A stretch of DNA of 64,000 bases from Udeniomyces pyricola (taxonomy: Eukaryota; Basidiomycota; Tremellomycetes; Cystofilobasidiales; Mrakiaceae): assembly GCA_039545295.1 (NCBI GenBank), contig BCIK01000029.1, positions 251,123-315,122 on the forward strand, in the 5' to 3' direction. Shown in pieces: positions 60,218-64,000 of this stretch. A program made the translations under genes and the position numbers. A model generated the notes under the pieces. It searched no databases. It worked only from the letters and a program-made list of their open reading frames with translations, and was not told where the DNA came from. Numbering within the stretch: position 1 is the first letter of the stretch; every line of letters starts with the position of its first letter.

Positions 60218-62659
60218 TTAATGGGTCTCGTTCAGTAGACCTGGCTGGCGTGCGTGAGTGTCTGCCGACGGTTGCTGATGTCCCTTAGGACGTCCCGCAT
60301 CTTGGTACAGGGGTGGGAGCTCAACTACCTCCTCTTCAGCATCGGCAGCACCCGCTGGCGTGGGAGCCTCACCCGCATCCTCATGCCGGACGAATCGTGT
60401 TGCACTGTCGGTTCTTTCCCTTTCACCGGCTCCAGCAAATCCGGCCAACCCTCCAGCTGCCGACGATTGACCCAAGCTTCCATACAAATGTGATCTTTTT
60501 TCCGTAGATGTACGACCACCTCCCACTCCCTCTGACCAACCTCCGACATCTGTCCCGTCGTGCGACGAGCGCGACCCGGGCGGAACGTGCGAGAACGACG
60601 TCGGAGGATGATTTCCGTCGTGAGCGTCGAGGCCCCCAGCGGCAAGGAAAGCCTCACTCGAGCCAGGGAGGGAGTGCTGAGAGCCAGAATAAGGCGAGGG
60701 GAAAAAGGCGGGAGTAGGAGCATAGAGCGGATTGCGCTCGGGGTCCGAAGGCAAGGGAGGCGACCAGGGACGTCCCGCAGAGGTCATGTCAACTTCTAAA
60801 AATTCGAGATGACGATAAAATGCGTAAGTCAGTACCGCTTCGAGTACTTAGGACGAAGAAACGATCAAAGTGGATTGCTATTCTCTTACGGCTTTGCTTC
60901 TCGGCGATCCTTTCCTCTTCCTTCTTGTGCTTGCGCCTGAGAAAGAACCAAAGCAAGCCTGCCAGCAGCGCAAGTCCCGCAACGCCACCGACGACTCCCC
61001 CGACGATTGCACCGGTATTGTTTTTGGCAAGGTTGTTCGTGGCTGCAGCCCCGTTAGTCTCACTGGCGGCGGAAGTGATGGGCGCTTGGGTTTTAGTGAC
61101 TGTAGCTTGACCTCCCGATTGAGTAACGGTCACGCTGCATGATGTATGGCAACGAAACGTGAATCAAGCACGAGATGTGAGTCAGCGAACAATATCCGGC
61201 TCTGGCACGAGGACAACTGCAGAGAGAGCGCTCACGTCAAAGTTGTTGGAACATCTCCGACAGGTAGTGAGCTGTATACGACAGCTCCGTTCTGATTCCC
61301 AGTCAAACACGAGTCTGAACCGGCCCCAACTGTGTAAAGGGGCGAAGAACCACCCGAGCCCTTCTGACCGCCGTCAGACATCGCAAACAAGACATTGGTG
61401 CCGGCTGGGATCCTCATCGTCCAGGTTGCGGTCCGAGCGGAGAGATCGGTGATCGGCACATCAAAGGATTCGCCTCCCGGAATAAGACCTTGCGAGCAGG
61501 CGGACAGTCGTACGGACAACCTCGCATTAGTTGCAATATGACACAGAAAAGAGACCGAGAGTCCAAGGAAATGATAGTACCTGTGATACCAAAGGGGGCG
61601 ACGGCGTTTTCAGTCCATGTGATGGTGAAATCATTAGCACATTGGGCTGGTGTGGTTGTCGAGACGGAAAATGTCTGAAAGGATAAAATAAAATAAAATA
61701 AAACAATTTTTGAGCAAAGTGGCCTTGAACCAGACCTATATTCCACCCTCTGTTCCTGACATTGCCCTCTTTTGCGGACGACTCACAAAATCAAGACTAT
61801 GGTCGAGGTCGGCAAGGCAACCAGTTCCGCCTCCGTCACTGTCGCTGGTCGAAACAACCTGCGAAACCCGGCCACCTGAGGGACCTCCAACGTTGTCATA
61901 CAGTGTCGCGAGGAACTCAACGTTCTTCGCAAGTGGCAACGATGCGAGGGTATAACTGAAGTGGTGAATATGACGAGCGAAGTGGAGAGATGAACGAACC
62001 ATGTCAGCATCAGCAGAATGAGAGGAAAAGAAGGGGACCGAAGCTCCCGCAGCAGAATCTTGGTTTGGAGCTAGCGCTTGCTTGTGCCAACCAGATGAAT
62101 CTGAGGTGTCTGCCGAGCCGCCATGCACTACTCACCTATTGCTGGTCGTTTCGAACGTAAGGTTGCTTAAGACCTGTGTCTGATCGGACGTCGGGATCAG
62201 GATGAGGTTATACTGAAGTAGACAGCGAATCCGAAGCGAAGATAAACACAAAGCAGGAGGAGAAGGCGAGAGGAGAAACGCGGAGGTGGAGGAGTAGCAG
62301 TTTCGCCGAGGTCAGCACGCTCTCTTTCGTCCAAACAACCCGAGCTAGCGCCGCCATGGAGGGAGCAAAACGGAGTGGAAGAATGGTCCGCACAGAGGTC
62401 GCCTGGATGGAGCCGGTAGATGTCCATGAGATGTTCAAGGGTGCACACTGTTGGGGCTGGCTGATAAGGAAAGTGTTGATATCTGAGGGGAAAGACGGGA
62501 GGAGACGAGCAGGCATAGGAAGCGCGCATGAGCCGGCGGAAGGGTCGGCGCAACGTCGACAAATAAAAGAGGATCAATATCGGACGAACCTGCTCGTGTA
62601 TGCAAAGGGAAGAGTAGCAAGCTCGATGCAAGGATGGAGAGGATGGATAGGCCAAGCAT
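60218..62659 (-). CDS. Receptor-like single-pass membrane protein with two related extracellular modules
   Basis: The N-terminus MLGLSILSILASSLLLFPLH is a signal peptide; the first intron (donor GTTCGT) follows directly. The outer part has two modules of the same layout, starting QPQQCAPLNISWTSTG and TPAQCANDFTITWTENAVAP, each followed by strand-like blocks: VEFLATLYDNVGGPSGG in the first, ARTATWTMRIPAGTNVLFAM and SDGGQKGSGGSS in the second. A Thr/Ser/Gln linker leads to one membrane helix, GAIVGGVVGGVAGLALLAGL, stopped by RRKHKKEEERIAEKQSRKR. The roughly 180-residue tail (60787-60218) is Pro/Ser/Gly-rich, with PWSPPLPSDPERNPLYAPTP and VVELPPLYQDAGRPKGHQ. This plan is common in basidiomycete surface proteins. 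No ligand is known. At least six exons are visible; not all edges were fixed. Confidence 0.82.
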
Positions 62660-64000
62660 GGCGGGCGAGCGATCGGAGAAATGCAGCGAGAGGGGGGACG
62701 ATTAAAGGGCAGAGGGAAATGAGGGGTCTAAATAGTACGGTGTGAGAAGAGGGGTCGGCTGCAAGTTGATCGATGGGTTGGTAGAGAGAGAGAGAGAGAG
62801 AGAGAGAGAGCGTCAAGGTGATCTGTCTGGATGAGGATACGAGGAGGATCGTCTGGTGGGTGAGAAGGAAAGGCCAGAGGGCTGGCCGGAAGGGGAAGGA
62901 TAGATCGAAGGGAGGTCGAAGCAAGTTGAAACAGGATGGGAGAGGGAAAGGGCCAAGGGAACCAGCTTTCCAACAGGTCATCATGTCATCACGGCGAGGG
63001 CCAAAGAGCTGGGTCGTCGGTCTTGATTGACGGAGTGGGCCGGCGTCCTTTCGACGACTCGGCGGACTTGATGCCTGTGTTGGAGCTCATGCGCTCATGG
63101 CCTAGCCTCTGCATACCAGTTCTTCACCCAGGTCGTATTCATCGTTACTGCTGCAGTCTCATGAGCCAATGGACATATACCCTCCATGATCCTCCTCTAC
63201 GCGGTGGGCTCCCTTCGATTGACGTTCGACATACTCCGTCGATACATGCACCATGGGTGTGTATCGATCTCGATCACCTGCATGCATGCATCATCATCGT
63301 CATCACGAATTATACTCATGTGCATGCGTGCAAACATATGTATGTTATGTATATGTGTTAATGTACGTCCGAGTTAGATAGGTGGGGTGGTGGGCTCAGG
63401 CAAGATATATATATATATATATACATATATGTACAAGTCGATCGAAACGATGGCCAGAGGACGAAAAGAGCGAGAGGAGACGGATGAAATGTCATTGAGA
63501 ATTGCAGAAACAAAGAAAGAGATAATAAACGAGAGTGAGTCAGTCACCTTTTGAGATTCTCCCGTCCGCGCTTTCGACTTTGCGTCGCGAAGGCTGGCAA
63601 GGCAGAGGACCGAAGGAGAGCGAGCGCACCCTCTCTCGTCGCACCCCCCCTCAAGAGAATCAAGGTAAGGCCTCTCGGTCCTCTTGCTATGCGAAGCCTG
63701 GGCACGCTCTGCCTTTGCTCTTGCTGCATCGTCGTACGGCCGTACGGAGGATACATGATGACATGCTAGCTCAGATGATGCATGCTCCTGGTGGATCTGG
63801 ACGCGAAGGGGGCAAGGCAGAGGAATCGTCTCTGCCAAATTTGAAACTGATCCCCTCCCCTCTTCTTTTCTGTTCTCTCGCTTTCCTTGCGCTGTTGCTT
63901 CTTTCTTGCCTTGGCCCGTTCGTCGTCCTCGCCCTCCTGGTCCACTTCGCTCGCTGGTCCTTTCCCCCCCTTCGCTCCTTCGGTCGCCTCCCCCCCCCCC
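62660..64000. other. Right-end region, no gene recognised
   Basis: Contains a GA repeat at about 62784-62810 (CT on the strand of the adjacent gene, in its upstream region), a TA repeat at about 63405-63422 and CATGCATGCATCATCATCGTCATCA near 63281-63305. The last 150 bases turn C/T-rich, ending in C runs, which looks like the leader of a plus-strand gene lying beyond the window. No coding frame could be supported. Confidence 0.45.

Overview
The window is nuclear DNA from a basidiomycete fungus, most likely a yeast-forming one. Genes are intron-rich: most have 3 to 13 exons, with GTACGT, GTGAG or GTAAG donors and pyrimidine tracts before AG acceptors. Arginine CGA codons are common even in the elongation factor gene. 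Several protein families have typical basidiomycete forms, including a CAP10-like GT90 glycosyltransferase, Pol5 and a 460-residue eEF1A. A tremellomycete-like yeast is a guess from the eEF1A protein and the capsule-type transferases; I could not test it. No tRNA, rRNA, transposon or CRISPR array was recognised.

Layout: 1-1001 (-) DUF2231 membrane protein, cut by the left edge; 1660-4282 (+) F-box protein; 4832-7299 (-) PAF-acetylhydrolase-like lipase; 8575-14961 (+) POL5; 15694-18547 (-) zinc alcohol dehydrogenase; 19227-21793 (-) CRAL-TRIO/Sec14 protein; 22292-25940 (-) CCT5; 26311-28534 (+) NUFIP1/CCCH protein; 30188-32622 (+) coiled-coil protein; 34059-35589 (+) cupin; 35823-37076 (-) DUF1279 mitochondrial-type protein; 37691-40416 (+) TEF1 (eEF1A); 41472-43046 (-) His/Asp-repeat protein; 45580-46893 (+) unknown Ser-rich protein; 47528-50607 (-) GT90 transferase; 51928-55105 (+) unknown Ser/Pro-rich protein; 55624-59134 (-) GT61-like transferase; 60218-62659 (-) receptor-like single-pass membrane protein.

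Most genes are unrelated housekeeping genes in alternating orientation. POL5 (pre-rRNA transcription and ribosome biogenesis), the NUFIP1 protein (snoRNP assembly), CCT5 (folding) and TEF1 (translation) are all growth-linked, but their separate promoters give no sign of joint control. The right third (45-63 kb) is different. It carries two secretory-pathway glycosyltransferases of capsule or cell-wall type, a surface-receptor-like protein and two large low-complexity proteins.

The most unusual features are 8-nt and 12-nt micro-exons in CCT5 and the GT90 gene, very long homopolymer tracts that are always pyrimidine on the sense strand of the introns holding them, a 40.9-44.1 kb cluster of different short tandem repeats around a gene encoding a 16-copy His-Asp dipeptide, and scattered ambiguous bases confined mainly to TEF1 introns. 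Exon boundaries given exactly were checked for donor, acceptor and phase by hand; where a junction did not close, the entry says so.
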